Shown: in pieces, positions 1 through 7,624 of the stretch
Position numbering within the stretch: the stretch's first letter is position 1
Layout of the letters: every line of letters starts with the position of its first letter
From: Acetobacteraceae bacterium
GTDB taxonomy: Bacteria; Pseudomonadota; Alphaproteobacteria; Acetobacterales; Acetobacteraceae
Assembly (NCBI GenBank): GCA_022842185.1
Contig: JALHQB010000019.1
Span: 1-64,000 of the forward strand
Length of the DNA stretch: 64,000 nucleotides
Direction: 5' to 3'
Translations under genes and position numbers: made by a program
The notes under the pieces: model-generated
Told to the model about the DNA's origin: nothing
Databases searched by the model: none
The model's input: only the letters and a program-made list of their open reading frames with translations

Positions 1-39
1 GCTGAACAGCGAACCCCGCACCTCGTCCTTGCCGCGCAT
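1..39 (-). CDS. 5' end of a probable IS transposase, cut by window edge
   Basis: Only 13 codons are visible, reading leftward: MRGKDEVRGSLFS. This resembles the N-terminus of DDE transposases of the IS5/IS1182 kind, which often begin MRG...LFSY. A good ribosome binding site (GGAGGG) lies about 10 nt upstream of the ATG at 37-39. The roughly 120 bp to its right has no other gene and may be the terminal sequence of the same IS. It directly abuts the recombinase module, which fits a mobile region. The family call rests on very few residues and could be wrong. Confidence 0.45.
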   Translation of the reverse strand, partial: MRGKDEVRGSLFS

Positions 40-161
40 CCCGATCTCGCCCTCCAACAGGGCAAGCGAATCACGATCCGTCGTCAGTCGCGAGAGGGAA
101 TTTCAGCAGCCTGCTAGTCCTGGACTTCGGCAGACCCAGGCGCGTTCTGCTTCAAAAAGGA

Positions 162-470
162 TCAAGTCACCTGTTCACGCCGCTCCTCCTCCGCCATCAG
201 TTTCTCGATATGCTTGGCAGCGATGCGCATCGCTTGAAGACGGCTGATGTGGTGCGGCCAATCCCGCTCGTGCGATCCCGCATGCTCGACGTCGTGGGCC
301 CAGGCGAAAAGTCCAGCCACCAGGACCCACATAACCTCCTGGTAGGTATCCACCTGATCGTAAAGGTGGTCTCGAATATATTCACCCATTGCGGCGCGCT
401 CGTTCGTTGTCGTGGCATCCTCCCCGGACGATGGGAGGAAGTAAGGCACGCTCTGTTCAATATCAGCCAT
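162..470 (-). CDS. Small 102-aa protein following two recombinases
   Basis: The function is not recognised. The protein is acidic at the N-terminus, has a central Trp-rich hydrophobic stretch (VMWVLVAGLFAWAHDVEH) and ends in a charged helix rich in Glu, Lys and Arg. It is the third gene of a leftward array, 44 bp after the 363-aa recombinase, so it is probably co-transcribed with it. Mobile units of the Tn554 and GInt type carry a small accessory protein beside large tyrosine recombinases. The position and size match that pattern, so an accessory role in recombination is an inference from context only. Confidence 0.6.
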   Translation of the reverse strand: MADIEQSVPYFLPSSGEDATTTNERAAMGEYIRDHLYDQVDTYQEVMWVLVAGLFAWAHDVEHAGSHERDWPHHISRLQAMRIAAKHIEKLMAEEERREQVT

Positions 471-514
471 GTGACACCTATGATTCCTCTTAGTTGATCT
501 TCAATTGGTCGATG

Positions 515-1606
515 CTACGAATGCATCAGGCTCCGCCGCAGCTTTTGCCAAAACGCCTGCGATGCCTCAGCGCCCGACCGGTCGTAGACTTCGCTCACCA
601 TGCGCGCACCCTTATCAGTCAGGGCCGCGGACGCGAGACGAAGGTTCATCGGAGCCGCCGACATCAGCGTCGTCGCAAGGGTGTGGCGCACGAGATGTGG
701 TCGCAGTTCGATCCCCGCCGCCCGACCCACACGCTGGAACAGCCCATACATCGCATGCGGACCAAGGGGATCGCCGTCCCGGTTGATCCACATCCGGTCC
801 ATCTCCGGGTGCCCCTCCTGAAGTACCGGTCTGAAGCGCTGGAGATATGTCCGTACCAGTGCCGCGAGATCCGGCGGCGCCAGGCTGCTGACAGGCTTAC
901 CGGCCTTCGTTTCCTCGGGGGGAATGTCGATCCGGTAAGTGTCGTCGACCTCAGTGACGTGGACGCCGAGCCGCAGGTGACACAGGTTTGCACTCCGAAG
1001 CCCGAAGTAGAGGTCCATCAGCACGATCAGGAAATCGCGGTACTTCTGGGCCGTTTTATGATTCACGGGCTCGGTCTTGCGCTCGAACTCATTGCACCGC
1101 GCGAAGAGGAAGGTCGCCAACGTGCCGGGATCAAACGGCGTCACCGGCTTGCGAGACGCGATTGTTTCGGCGTGGCGCGGCCGGAGTGGGTGGCGGCGGA
1201 TCCAGATCGAGTTGAAGCGCGGCTCCATCGATGCGATTACCAGCGACAGGTCGAGTATGTACTTCGCGACCGAATTGGCACCCATCCGGCTGCGCAGACC
1301 TGTGATCCAGGCACCGACATTCTCGCGTGTTGCACGTTCCGCCGGCCCGCATGCGGGATCGAGCAAGCCACGCGACGTCAGGAATGCCAGGAAGTTACCC
1401 CAGGCCATCAAGCGAGCGCGGCGGGTGCCGGTCGCAAGATGCGCCAGAGGTCCATCCGCCTCGAACGGATCGTCCGGCCGGTTGATGGCCGCCTCCCAGG
1501 CCGCTCGATCACGCTCCGGCCATTCGTCCAGGGTCAGGCAGCGCCGTTCCAAGGCGAATGTCCCGGTTTTGCGACCGGGCGCCCGCCGCTTGCCGCCGCC
1601 GCTCAC
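515..1606 (-). CDS. Tyrosine recombinase/integrase, 363 aa
   Basis: This is a site-specific recombinase of the phage-integrase family. An N-terminal SAM-like core-binding region (about 50-140) precedes the catalytic domain (about 160-355). The visible catalytic set is Arg204 (FGLRSANL), Lys234 (ETKAGKP), His304 and Arg307 (HLVRH), and the tyrosine nucleophile Tyr341 (SEVYDRSG). The start is GTG at 1606; it overlaps the stop of the upstream larger recombinase by 4 bp (GTGA), which implies translational coupling. A paired pair of recombinases of unequal size suggests a Tn554- or GInt-like integration module rather than a classical single-integrase phage. The catalytic residues look intact. Confidence 0.9.
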   Translation of the reverse strand: MSGGGKRRAPGRKTGTFALERRCLTLDEWPERDRAAWEAAINRPDDPFEADGPLAHLATGTRRARLMAWGNFLAFLTSRGLLDPACGPAERATRENVGAWITGLRSRMGANSVAKYILDLSLVIASMEPRFNSIWIRRHPLRPRHAETIASRKPVTPFDPGTLATFLFARCNEFERKTEPVNHKTAQKYRDFLIVLMDLYFGLRSANLCHLRLGVHVTEVDDTYRIDIPPEETKAGKPVSSLAPPDLAALVRTYLQRFRPVLQEGHPEMDRMWINRDGDPLGPHAMYGLFQRVGRAAGIELRPHLVRHTLATTLMSAAPMNLRLASAALTDKGARMVSEVYDRSGAEASQAFWQKLRRSLMHS

Positions 1607-3300
1607 GATCCGCGCTCCACGCCGGTACGGGCCTTCGCGCGGCGCTCCTTCAAGATCGACTTCGTTCTCATCGTGTCGAGCAGCTCGCCCCAGACGCGGT
1701 GCGCGCTGCGCGTATTCAGGCGGCCATAGAAGCCTTCGGTCGTGGAGAGCTGACGGTGGGCCAAGAGCCGCTGCGCCACCGGACCGGCGTCGGGGCTGCT
1801 GTCGTAAATCACAATTGCCGCGATGTGGCGGACCATATGGAGGCTGAACTCCACGCCCAGGGCACGCTCGACTTCCTTCACCACACCCTTGGCCAGGGTG
1901 CCGGGCTCCTTGTGACCAGCACCCGTGCTGCCTGGGAATAGCCAGTTGCCGCTCGTGTTGGCCTTCAAATGGGGCAGGTGGATCCGGAGGTGCTTGCCGA
2001 TACGACGGCTGAGATCATCCGGGATCGGCGCCGAGATATCGATGCCATTCTTGACCAGTACCCCGGGTATGCTGAGGGTCACGATGCGGCCGCGGACGTC
2101 GCGGCGGAAGTGCTTCTCGACGTCGATCAGGACGAGCGTCCGCCGCCGCAGCGGTTGATGCTGCAGGATCGCAAGCGCCAGCGCACGCTCATGCAGGCGC
2201 GCCGCGTCGTCGGGACGGTTCTCCGCCTGGAGCCGGTCAGCGGCGCGGAACAGTTCCGTCGGCAGCTTGAAGAAGCGCTTCATCATGATGGGGTCGTCGA
2301 AGGCTTCGAGGCGACGCATGGAACGGTTTCCGACCCCCCGCGCACTGGGCTTCACGGCGTCGCGGATAGCCTGAAGGGCCTCCAGGCTGCTTTCGTCGAG
2401 CTTGACCCAGCGGCGGCCGATATCGAGGAGGGTGATGGCGACGTCCTGAGCATTCCCGTTCCACTTGCCACCGGCTTTGCGGTGCATGGCCCGCAGAGCG
2501 GCTCGCATGCTCACCGGCGTCACTAGCACCGCCAGTCCGGTCACGGCGTCGGCCTTCAGGTGGCCTTCATGGACAAGGATCGACGCGACGCGGATCAGGT
2601 GGCCACGACGATCGTGCCAGGTGTTCTCCGCCATCGCGCGCTTGTCGCCGAACGGGTCAGGGTTGCGCATTTCCTCGACGAATCCCTCGAGGTCCGCCGC
2701 GAAGGACGCCGGGAATGCAGCCAGAGGGAGCGCGAAGACGCGCGGATCCTTCGGCGGGGACAATTTTCGATCCGGCCAGCCCGGCGTGGTGCCAGCATGG
2801 GCGTTCCAGATGCGGCGAAGGCCATGGATGGCGCTGTTGGGGCGCAGGTCGAAGGTCTCGTTCGTCCGCCACGCCCGGTAGGCTTCAACGGTTGACTCGT
2901 CCACATCGTCGGGACAGATGCCCTCAACGACGCAGAAGCGCGCGAAGCCGGCGAGATTTGCCTTCTGGGGCGAGCGGACGAGCAATGCGAGCAAGCCCGC
3001 CCAGGGGCCGGTGACCTCCCGCTGCAGGCGCTCGCGGTCGGCGTGCCAACCGACCAAGGCGGCAAGCCCGGCGAGGCTGCCACGCACGTTCCCCCAGCGC
3101 TTTTCCGTTAGGCGGAAGAGACCCGGGCGCACCTTCTTAAGCGCTGGGACAATGTCGGACGGCGCGATCGGCATGGTTTCCGGATCGCGGCCGGTCAGGC
3201 GCACGAAGGTGGCAGTCGCCGAATGCCATTCAGCTAGGCGCCCAGGCGTGACACCGGGCATCGTCTCCGCCGCGCGGAGGGCATCGGCCACCGTAATCAC
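1603..3300 (-). CDS. Large tyrosine recombinase, 5' end cut off by IS insertion
   Basis: The remaining 565 codons carry a tyrosine-recombinase catalytic domain in the last 190 residues: an Arg cluster at 385-387 (QPLRRRTL), His488 and Arg491 (HMVRH), His515 (LAHRQLSTTEGFY) and the nucleophile Tyr525. Residues 1-350 form a long N-terminal extension, as in TnpB-like recombinases of about 620-630 aa. The reading frame is open at position 1, where a GTG happens to occur, but this is not the native start. Removing the IS and one TCAC copy joins it in frame to the fragment at 4621-4786. The truncated form may be expressed from the GTG or be inactive. Its stop overlaps the next recombinase start by 4 bp. 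Confidence 0.85.
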   Translation of the reverse strand: MITVADALRAAETMPGVTPGRLAEWHSATATFVRLTGRDPETMPIAPSDIVPALKKVRPGLFRLTEKRWGNVRGSLAGLAALVGWHADRERLQREVTGPWAGLLALLVRSPQKANLAGFARFCVVEGICPDDVDESTVEAYRAWRTNETFDLRPNSAIHGLRRIWNAHAGTTPGWPDRKLSPPKDPRVFALPLAAFPASFAADLEGFVEEMRNPDPFGDKRAMAENTWHDRRGHLIRVASILVHEGHLKADAVTGLAVLVTPVSMRAALRAMHRKAGGKWNGNAQDVAITLLDIGRRWVKLDESSLEALQAIRDAVKPSARGVGNRSMRRLEAFDDPIMMKRFFKLPTELFRAADRLQAENRPDDAARLHERALALAILQHQPLRRRTLVLIDVEKHFRRDVRGRIVTLSIPGVLVKNGIDISAPIPDDLSRRIGKHLRIHLPHLKANTSGNWLFPGSTGAGHKEPGTLAKGVVKEVERALGVEFSLHMVRHIAAIVIYDSSPDAGPVAQRLLAHRQLSTTEGFYGRLNTRSAHRVWGELLDTMRTKSILKERRAKARTGVERGS

Positions 3301-3339
3301 TGAACCGCTCCGGGTTCGCCGGAGGCTGTTTGGTTTGAG

Positions 3340-4245
3340 TCACGCCGCCAGGAGCAGGTTCTCCTGGGCAGCGTAGTAGAGTGCTTCGGCCTCGGCCGGC
3401 GGGATGTTGCCGATGGGCTCCAGGAGCCGCCGGTTGTTGAACCAGTCCACCCATTCGAGGGTGGCGAATTCCACGGCCTCGAGCGAGCGCCATGGGCTGC
3501 GCCGGTGAATGACCTCAGCCTTGTAGAGGCCGTTGATGCTTTCGGCCAAGGCGTTGTCATAGCTGTCGCCGACACTGCCGACGGAGGGCTCGATGCAGGC
3601 CTGGGCGAGGCGCTCGGTGTAGTGGACAGAGACGTACTGGCTGCCCCTGTCGCTATGATGCACGAGACCGCCGCGATGCAGCGGGCGCCGCTCGTGCAGG
3701 GCCTGTTCCAGCGCATCCAGCACGAAGCCCGTCTGCGCCGTTCGCGACACGCGCCAACCGACGATCCGTCTGGCATAGGCATCGATGATGAAGGCAACGT
3801 AGGCGAAGCCCGACCAGGTCGCGACATAGGTGAAGTCGGAGACCCACAGCACATTTGGGCGCGGCGCCTTGAACTGCCGGTTGACGTGGTCCAGCGGGCA
3901 ACGTGCAGCCTTGTCGCTGATCGTGGTCCTGACCGGCTTGCCGCGGATCACGCCCTGCAGGCCCATGCCGCGCATCAGGCGCGCGACCGTGCAACGCGCC
4001 AGGTCATGGCCTTCGCGTTTCAGTTGCCGCCAGACCTTGCGCACGCCGTAGACGCGGAAGTTCTCCTCGAACACGCGTGCGATCTCGGGCATCAGCGCGG
4101 CATCGCGCTTGGCCCGCTCCGGCAGCTTGGCTGGATCGCGGCGACGGGCCGCCTGTCCGTGATAGGTCGACGGGGCGATCGGCAGGACCTTGCAGATCGG
4201 CTCGACCCCGTGCGCCCCGCGATGATCATCGATGAACGCGATCAT
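3340..4245 (-). CDS. IS3-family transposase OrfB (DDE integrase core)
   Basis: The 301-aa catalytic subunit runs from an HTH_21-like region (about 30-100) to an rve integrase core. The DDE triad is visible as Asp137 (WVSDFTYV), Asp199 (HHSDRGSQY) and Glu235 ([11 protein letters not shown]); the 35-residue spacing between the last two is the IS3-family signature. The ATG at 4245 overlaps the orfA stop by 4 bp (ATGA). The frame is also open upstream through orfA, so a programmed frameshift OrfAB fusion is possible. No internal stops are seen, so OrfB itself looks intact. Confidence 0.93.
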   Translation of the reverse strand: MIAFIDDHRGAHGVEPICKVLPIAPSTYHGQAARRRDPAKLPERAKRDAALMPEIARVFEENFRVYGVRKVWRQLKREGHDLARCTVARLMRGMGLQGVIRGKPVRTTISDKAARCPLDHVNRQFKAPRPNVLWVSDFTYVATWSGFAYVAFIIDAYARRIVGWRVSRTAQTGFVLDALEQALHERRPLHRGGLVHHSDRGSQYVSVHYTERLAQACIEPSVGSVGDSYDNALAESINGLYKAEVIHRRSPWRSLEAVEFATLEWVDWFNNRRLLEPIGNIPPAEAEALYYAAQENLLLAA

Positions 4246-4570
4246 GGCTTGAACCGGCGGTCGAGCCCCGCCTGGGCAAAATACGCCGACGCCTTGCGCA
4301 GGATCTCGTTCGCCTGACGCAGCTCCCGATTCTCCCGTTCCAGGGCCTTGAGCCGGGCTGCCATCTCGGTCGTCGGGCCAGGCCGGCGGCCAGTGTCGCG
4401 CTCCGCCTGTTTCACCCACTCGTTCAGCGTCTGGCCCGTGCAGCCGATCTTGGCCGCAATCGACAGGATCGTCGCCCAGCGGGACGGGTGCTGCACCTCG
4501 TGCTCCAGCACCATCCGCACCGCCCGCTCGCGACCTCAGGCGAGAACTTGTTCGTCGTCTTGCTCGTCAT
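4242..4570 (-). pseudogene. IS3-family OrfA with an N-terminal 1-nt deletion
   Basis: OrfA proteins carry an HTH (here [19 protein letters not shown]) and a leucine zipper ([17 protein letters not shown]) that bind the IS ends and pair with OrfB. The likely native start is the ATG at 4570 ([13 protein letters not shown]). After that Val the frame shifts: GTC-GCGAG occurs where GTC-CGCGAG would continue into [11 protein letters not shown]. The rest is open only from an internal ATG at 4520. Either a base was lost near 4531 or the assembly dropped one. If real, orfA is broken and can only start internally, after most of the first helix. Confidence 0.75.
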
Positions 4571-4620
4571 CGCTCCAGCCTCTCAGGAGTTGGAGCCTCC
4601 GACAAACCCGGAGCGGTTCA

Positions 4621-4786
4621 TCACCGTCTCGCGGAGATCGACCGGAGCCGCGACGCCGGAGGCCGAGAGCTGCGAGGTCGGCCCGATCGGGCCGTCGCCG
4701 TCAACCGGTGCCGCCATCGGCTCCGGGTCTTCATCCGAAATGCGGGCTTCATGGTCGTCACTGTCGGCGTATTCGAAAAGATCCAT
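4621..4786 (-). pseudogene. Displaced 5' fragment of the large recombinase gene
   Basis: This stub encodes [20 protein letters not shown] and onward to ...VDLRETV, then runs into the IS end. At the junction the codons GAG ACG GTG meet the IS; with the IS and one TCAC removed they continue ATT ACG GTG GCC GAT, the start of the fragment ending at 3300. The reconstructed protein is about 619-622 aa. Two ATGs compete: 4795 sits directly against the AAGGA at 4796-4800, while 4786 has a 9-nt spacing and is the better start. The very acidic N-terminus is not part of the catalytic fold. Confidence 0.8.
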
Positions 4787-4954
4787 GGTGGTCATTCCTT
4801 GTCAGGAGAGGTCAGGTGAACGAGGCGTTGCCAGGTGTGATCGAATGGGCCAGCGCCCTGTCGGCTACATGAGTGCATGGCCGGTGGGCGGGTTCCCGAG
4901 GACGGCTGAAGGACGCCTTCCGACACACGTCCGTGCCGGAAGGCTGAGCGGTCA

Positions 4955-5143
4955 CTAGATCGGCTTAAGCAGGCGCTCGATGTCCGCTTCGGCGATGCGG
5001 ACGCTGCTGCCCACCCGGTAGGCGCGCAGCTTCTTCTGCGTGACGAGGCGGCGGATGGTGCTGATCGAACAGTTCAGCCGCTCGGCGGCCTGGTAGACCT
5101 TCAAGAGGTCACCGCGGTCCTCGGGATGGGTGATGTCATTCAT
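4955..5143 (-). CDS. Excisionase-like helix-turn-helix protein, 62 aa
   Basis: This is a small MerR-like/HTH_17 DNA-binding protein of the excisionase type: DLLKVYQAAERLNCSISTIR forms the HTH, followed by RRLVTQKKLRAYRVGSSVRI as the wing. Such proteins act as directionality factors for tyrosine recombinases or repress the module. The frame is open upstream, but the ATG at 5143 is preferred because it overlaps the stop of the preceding gene (TGATG, 1 bp), which implies coupled translation. It lies about 170 bp upstream of the recombinase 5' end and probably belongs to the same leftward transcript. Confidence 0.8.
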   Translation of the reverse strand: MNDITHPEDRGDLLKVYQAAERLNCSISTIRRLVTQKKLRAYRVGSSVRIAEADIERLLKPI

Positions 5144-5391
5144 CACGAGCGCTCCCCAACGCGCGCGTTGCGGCACGCATTCACGCTTTCGACGATTTCC
5201 GACAGACGCCACCGCGGGGCGCGCGGCGACACGTAGAAGGGCTTGGGCACGCGGCCGCTCTTCACATCCCGCCAGAAGGTGGAGAGACCCTGACCCCGCT
5301 CAAGCGCTGCCTCTTGGGCCGTGAGAAGGGGATCCGCCGGTTTGTGCTTGGGTGCCCGCTTATGCGACGCGGGCGAACTCTGAGAAGGCAT
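5143..5391 (-). CDS. AlpA-like small DNA-binding protein, 82 aa
   Basis: A basic N-terminal tail (residues 1-20) precedes an AlpA/MerR-type winged helix: LLTAQEAALERGQGLSTFWR, then VKSGRVPKPFYVSPRAPRWR. The second half resembles prophage AlpA regulators, which control integrase or excision genes. It is the first of two coupled HTH genes, with a stop/start TGATG at 5143. A perfect 9-bp inverted repeat directly upstream (5393-5420) is a plausible autoregulatory operator or a translation-blocking hairpin. The first about 20 residues are low complexity, so a later start cannot be excluded. Confidence 0.75.
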   Translation of the reverse strand: MPSQSSPASHKRAPKHKPADPLLTAQEAALERGQGLSTFWRDVKSGRVPKPFYVSPRAPRWRLSEIVESVNACRNARVGERS

Positions 5392-5392
5392 G

Positions 5393-5420
5393 CCAGACCT
5401 CGCTGGTTGGTGAGGTCTGG
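5393..5420 (-). promoter_or_regulatory. Inverted repeat upstream of the AlpA-like gene
   Basis: CCAGACCTC at 5393-5401 and GAGGTCTGG at 5412-5420 are perfect 9-bp arms with a 10-nt spacer. The repeat starts 2 bp upstream of the ATG at 5391, so as RNA it would cover the ribosome binding site, and as DNA it could be an operator. It is not followed by a T-run, so a terminator is unlikely. Confidence 0.5.
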
Positions 5421-5495
5421 TGGTCTATGCCTATGCTTGGCGCGATGGCATGCGCGGCAATGCATGTTTATTTACACAACAAAACGAAATTGACT

Positions 5496-6320
5496 CTACT
5501 TAGCTGGCTTCCGCTTGCGCGTCTCAGGCGAGTCCGCCGGAAAAAGTCCCTTAAGCTGACTTCGGACCGTGGTCTCGTCTGGTAGATCGAATGGGCCGAC
5601 ACTCAGCCAATCATGGATAGCAGTGGTCACTTTGGCCAGAGATAGGCCGTCGAGTTCACGCTCCATGGCGCGCCGTACCACTTCGCGCCAAATAGCCGTG
5701 GTTCGTTCAGGATCGACCGGAGGACGTCCTTGACCCTTTCTCCGCTTTCTTGGCGGGTCGGCCTCAAGGAATTCCTTCCGCCACACGTGCCACGGTTTGA
5801 CCTGAAGGTCAGGAGGCTCTGGCACAACCTCCGCATGCAAGAACGCAGCAAGCCTCGACATCGAAATAAAAGGGACTACAAAAGGGGAATCTGGCCGAAG
5901 CGGAAACATTTTAATCATCTCAACTGAAGATATGGCCCAATCAAAGGGGAGTTTTTCTTCTTCAAACGGCTCGTATGGGGACGTTTGCGGTAATGCCCAA
6001 TGCGTTGCCGTCAGCTCAATCAAACTTGCCGTCATGGTCTCTAGATCGACGAGTCCTGCAACAGCTATCAACTCGCCGCCTTCAAGCCCACCCCTAAGAA
6101 GTCGATTAAGTTCATCGTGGGCGTCTCGGCGTTGATCCAGCGAAGTGAGCGGACCGGAGCCAAGATCAATGAGCCGCGGCGGCCAATAGAGATCGCTAGG
6201 TGCTGGTCCGCGGCGGATCAGCCAAGGCGCATCTGATTGCGCGTTATCGTATATTGTAAAGGGTACTTGAGCCAGCCGCACGAAGCCGACTGGGTTTGCA
6301 ATCGCGCTGGGGTCGATCAT
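5496..6320 (-). CDS. Unrecognised 274-aa island protein
   Basis: No family is recognised. The protein is soluble with no signal peptide or membrane segment. The N-terminal 170 residues are mixed alpha/beta in composition. A basic linker (PPRKRRKGQGRPPVDPE, about 200-216) leads to a helical C-terminal region (TTAIWREVVRRAMERELDGL onward) that could bind DNA. Base composition is visibly less GC-rich than the chromosome to the right of the tRNA, consistent with transfer. It is the gene nearest the tRNA attachment site and the first of the leftward module, so an early regulatory or recombination-accessory role is possible but unproven. Confidence 0.65.
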   Translation of the reverse strand: MIDPSAIANPVGFVRLAQVPFTIYDNAQSDAPWLIRRGPAPSDLYWPPRLIDLGSGPLTSLDQRRDAHDELNRLLRGGLEGGELIAVAGLVDLETMTASLIELTATHWALPQTSPYEPFEEEKLPFDWAISSVEMIKMFPLRPDSPFVVPFISMSRLAAFLHAEVVPEPPDLQVKPWHVWRKEFLEADPPRKRRKGQGRPPVDPERTTAIWREVVRRAMERELDGLSLAKVTTAIHDWLSVGPFDLPDETTVRSQLKGLFPADSPETRKRKPAK

Positions 6321-6418
6321 GCGCTGAAGGTTAGTGACCGGTGGCCGCCCCTTAAAGGGCGATCTTCCGCCCGGCGCTATACGCTAAGCTTCCAGATGAC
6401 TTGTGCCCCCGGTGTGCC

Positions 6419-6432
6419 CCAGATCCCGCATC

Positions 6433-6435
<3 letters not shown>
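6419..6435 (-). other. Short hairpin overlapping the tRNA 3' end
   Basis: CCAGAT and ATCTGG are perfect 6-bp arms around CCCGC, overlapping the encoded CCA end of the tRNA-Thr gene. It could help 3' processing or be part of the attachment core. A GGGGCACA-like octamer is repeated just beyond it (about 6402-6421). No T-run follows, so it is not a clear terminator. Confidence 0.35.
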
Positions 6436-6507
<72 letters not shown>

Positions 6508-6631
6508 CGCCTGCTGCGCCGCGTGTTCCCACGCAGCCCGGGCGGCGCTTCCTACCTCCCGGGCGGCCGGCGCGCAACCATGTGTTTCGATCCAACCCCG
6601 CCGCCCCGCCCCGTGCTACCCATGCCCCGCC

Positions 6632-7624
6632 ATGCGCCGCCGCCTTGTCCTGATCCTCCTTCTCGTCCTCGCCGTCGGCGCCTCCTGGTTCTGGTGGACC
6701 ATGCCGCCCGCCGTCGCCATCGCCATGGCGACCACCGGCCCCGCCCTGCGCGCGGTCTATGCGACCGGCAGCGTCGAGCCGGTGCACTGGGCCCGCGTCG
6801 GCCCCGCAATCCGCGCCCGCGTGGCCGAGGTGATGGTCGAGGAAGGCCAGCGCGTCACCGAAGGCCAACCGCTCGCGCGGCTCGACGACCGTGAGGCCCG
6901 CCACCGGGTCGAGGAAGCCGACGCCCGCGCGCGCTTCGCCGATGACGAACTGGCGCGAATCCGCACGCTGGTCACGCGCGACATCGCCTCCCGCTCGGCG
7001 CTCGATCGGGCCGAGGCCGAATCGCGCGCCGTACGGGCCGCCGCGGACGCCGCGCGTCGGCGGCTGGACGACACCATCGTCCGTGCCCCCGCCGACGGCC
7101 TGGTGCTGCGGCGCGATGTCGAAGTGGGGGAGGTGGTGGACACCCCGGCATCGCTGTTCTGGATCGGCGAGCCCAGCCCGCTGCGCGTGACGGCCGAGGT
7201 GGATGAGGAGGACATCGCCCAGGTGCGCGAAGGCCAGCGTGTCCTGTTGCGCGCCGATGCCTTTCCCGGCCAGGTGTTGACTGCGACCGTCGGCCAGATC
7301 ACCCCGAAGGGGGACGCCACCCGCAAGGCCTACCGGGTGCGCCTGGCCCTGCCGGACGACACGCCCTTGCTGATCGGCATGACGGTCGAAGCGAATATCG
7401 TGCTGCGCCAGACCGATGACGCGGTGCTGATCCCGCCGGCGGCGCTGCGCGGTGACAGCGTCTTCGTCGTGCAGCGCCAGATGGTGGAACGCCGCCAAGT
7501 GGAACTCGGCGTGCAAGGGCCCCGCGCGGTCGAGGTGCTGCGCGGACTCGCCACGGGAGAAACCGTCGTGCTCAACCCGCCGGCCGGCCTCGCGGACGGC
7601 CAGGCGATACGGCTGCGGCCATGA
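6632..7624 (+). CDS. HlyD/MacA-type periplasmic adaptor of an ABC exporter
   Basis: This 330-aa membrane-fusion protein has an N-terminal anchor (about 4-24), a split biotinyl-lipoyl domain (VGPAIRARVAEVMVEEGQRV near 55-75 and TIVRAPADGLVLRRDVEVGE near 150-170), an alpha-helical hairpin rich in Ala, Arg and Glu between the halves, and a beta-barrel plus membrane-proximal domain at the C-terminus. It bridges the inner-membrane transporter to an outer-membrane channel. The ATG at 6632 (MRRRLVLILL) is chosen because it starts the membrane anchor. It overlaps the permease gene by 4 bp (ATGA), making a three-gene operon. No outer-membrane TolC is encoded nearby. Confidence 0.88.
   Translation: MRRRLVLILLLVLAVGASWFWWTMPPAVAIAMATTGPALRAVYATGSVEPVHWARVGPAIRARVAEVMVEEGQRVTEGQPLARLDDREARHRVEEADARARFADDELARIRTLVTRDIASRSALDRAEAESRAVRAAADAARRRLDDTIVRAPADGLVLRRDVEVGEVVDTPASLFWIGEPSPLRVTAEVDEEDIAQVREGQRVLLRADAFPGQVLTATVGQITPKGDATRKAYRVRLALPDDTPLLIGMTVEANIVLRQTDDAVLIPPAALRGDSVFVVQRQMVERRQVELGVQGPRAVEVLRGLATGETVVLNPPAGLADGQAIRLRP

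Larger units (their letters stand above)
3301..4620 (-). mobile_element. IS3-family insertion sequence, 1,320 bp
   Basis: The ends are imperfect inverted repeats. The left end at 3301 and the right end at 4620 (read inward) both start TGAACCGCTCCGGGTT and stay matched for about 27 bp with two mismatches. The flanks carry a 4-bp direct repeat, TCAC, at 3297-3300 and 4621-4624, typical of IS3-family transposition. The element holds orfA and orfB on the minus strand, in the same orientation as the recombinase it interrupts. Because orfA carries an apparent 1-nt deletion, this copy may no longer move by itself. Confidence 0.93.

Noticed and set aside
494..1729. A 411-codon open frame on the + strand opposite the recombinases
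   Set aside because: It is antisense to a gene with intact catalytic motifs, is rich in Arg and Pro, and has no ribosome binding site; a GC-rich shadow frame.
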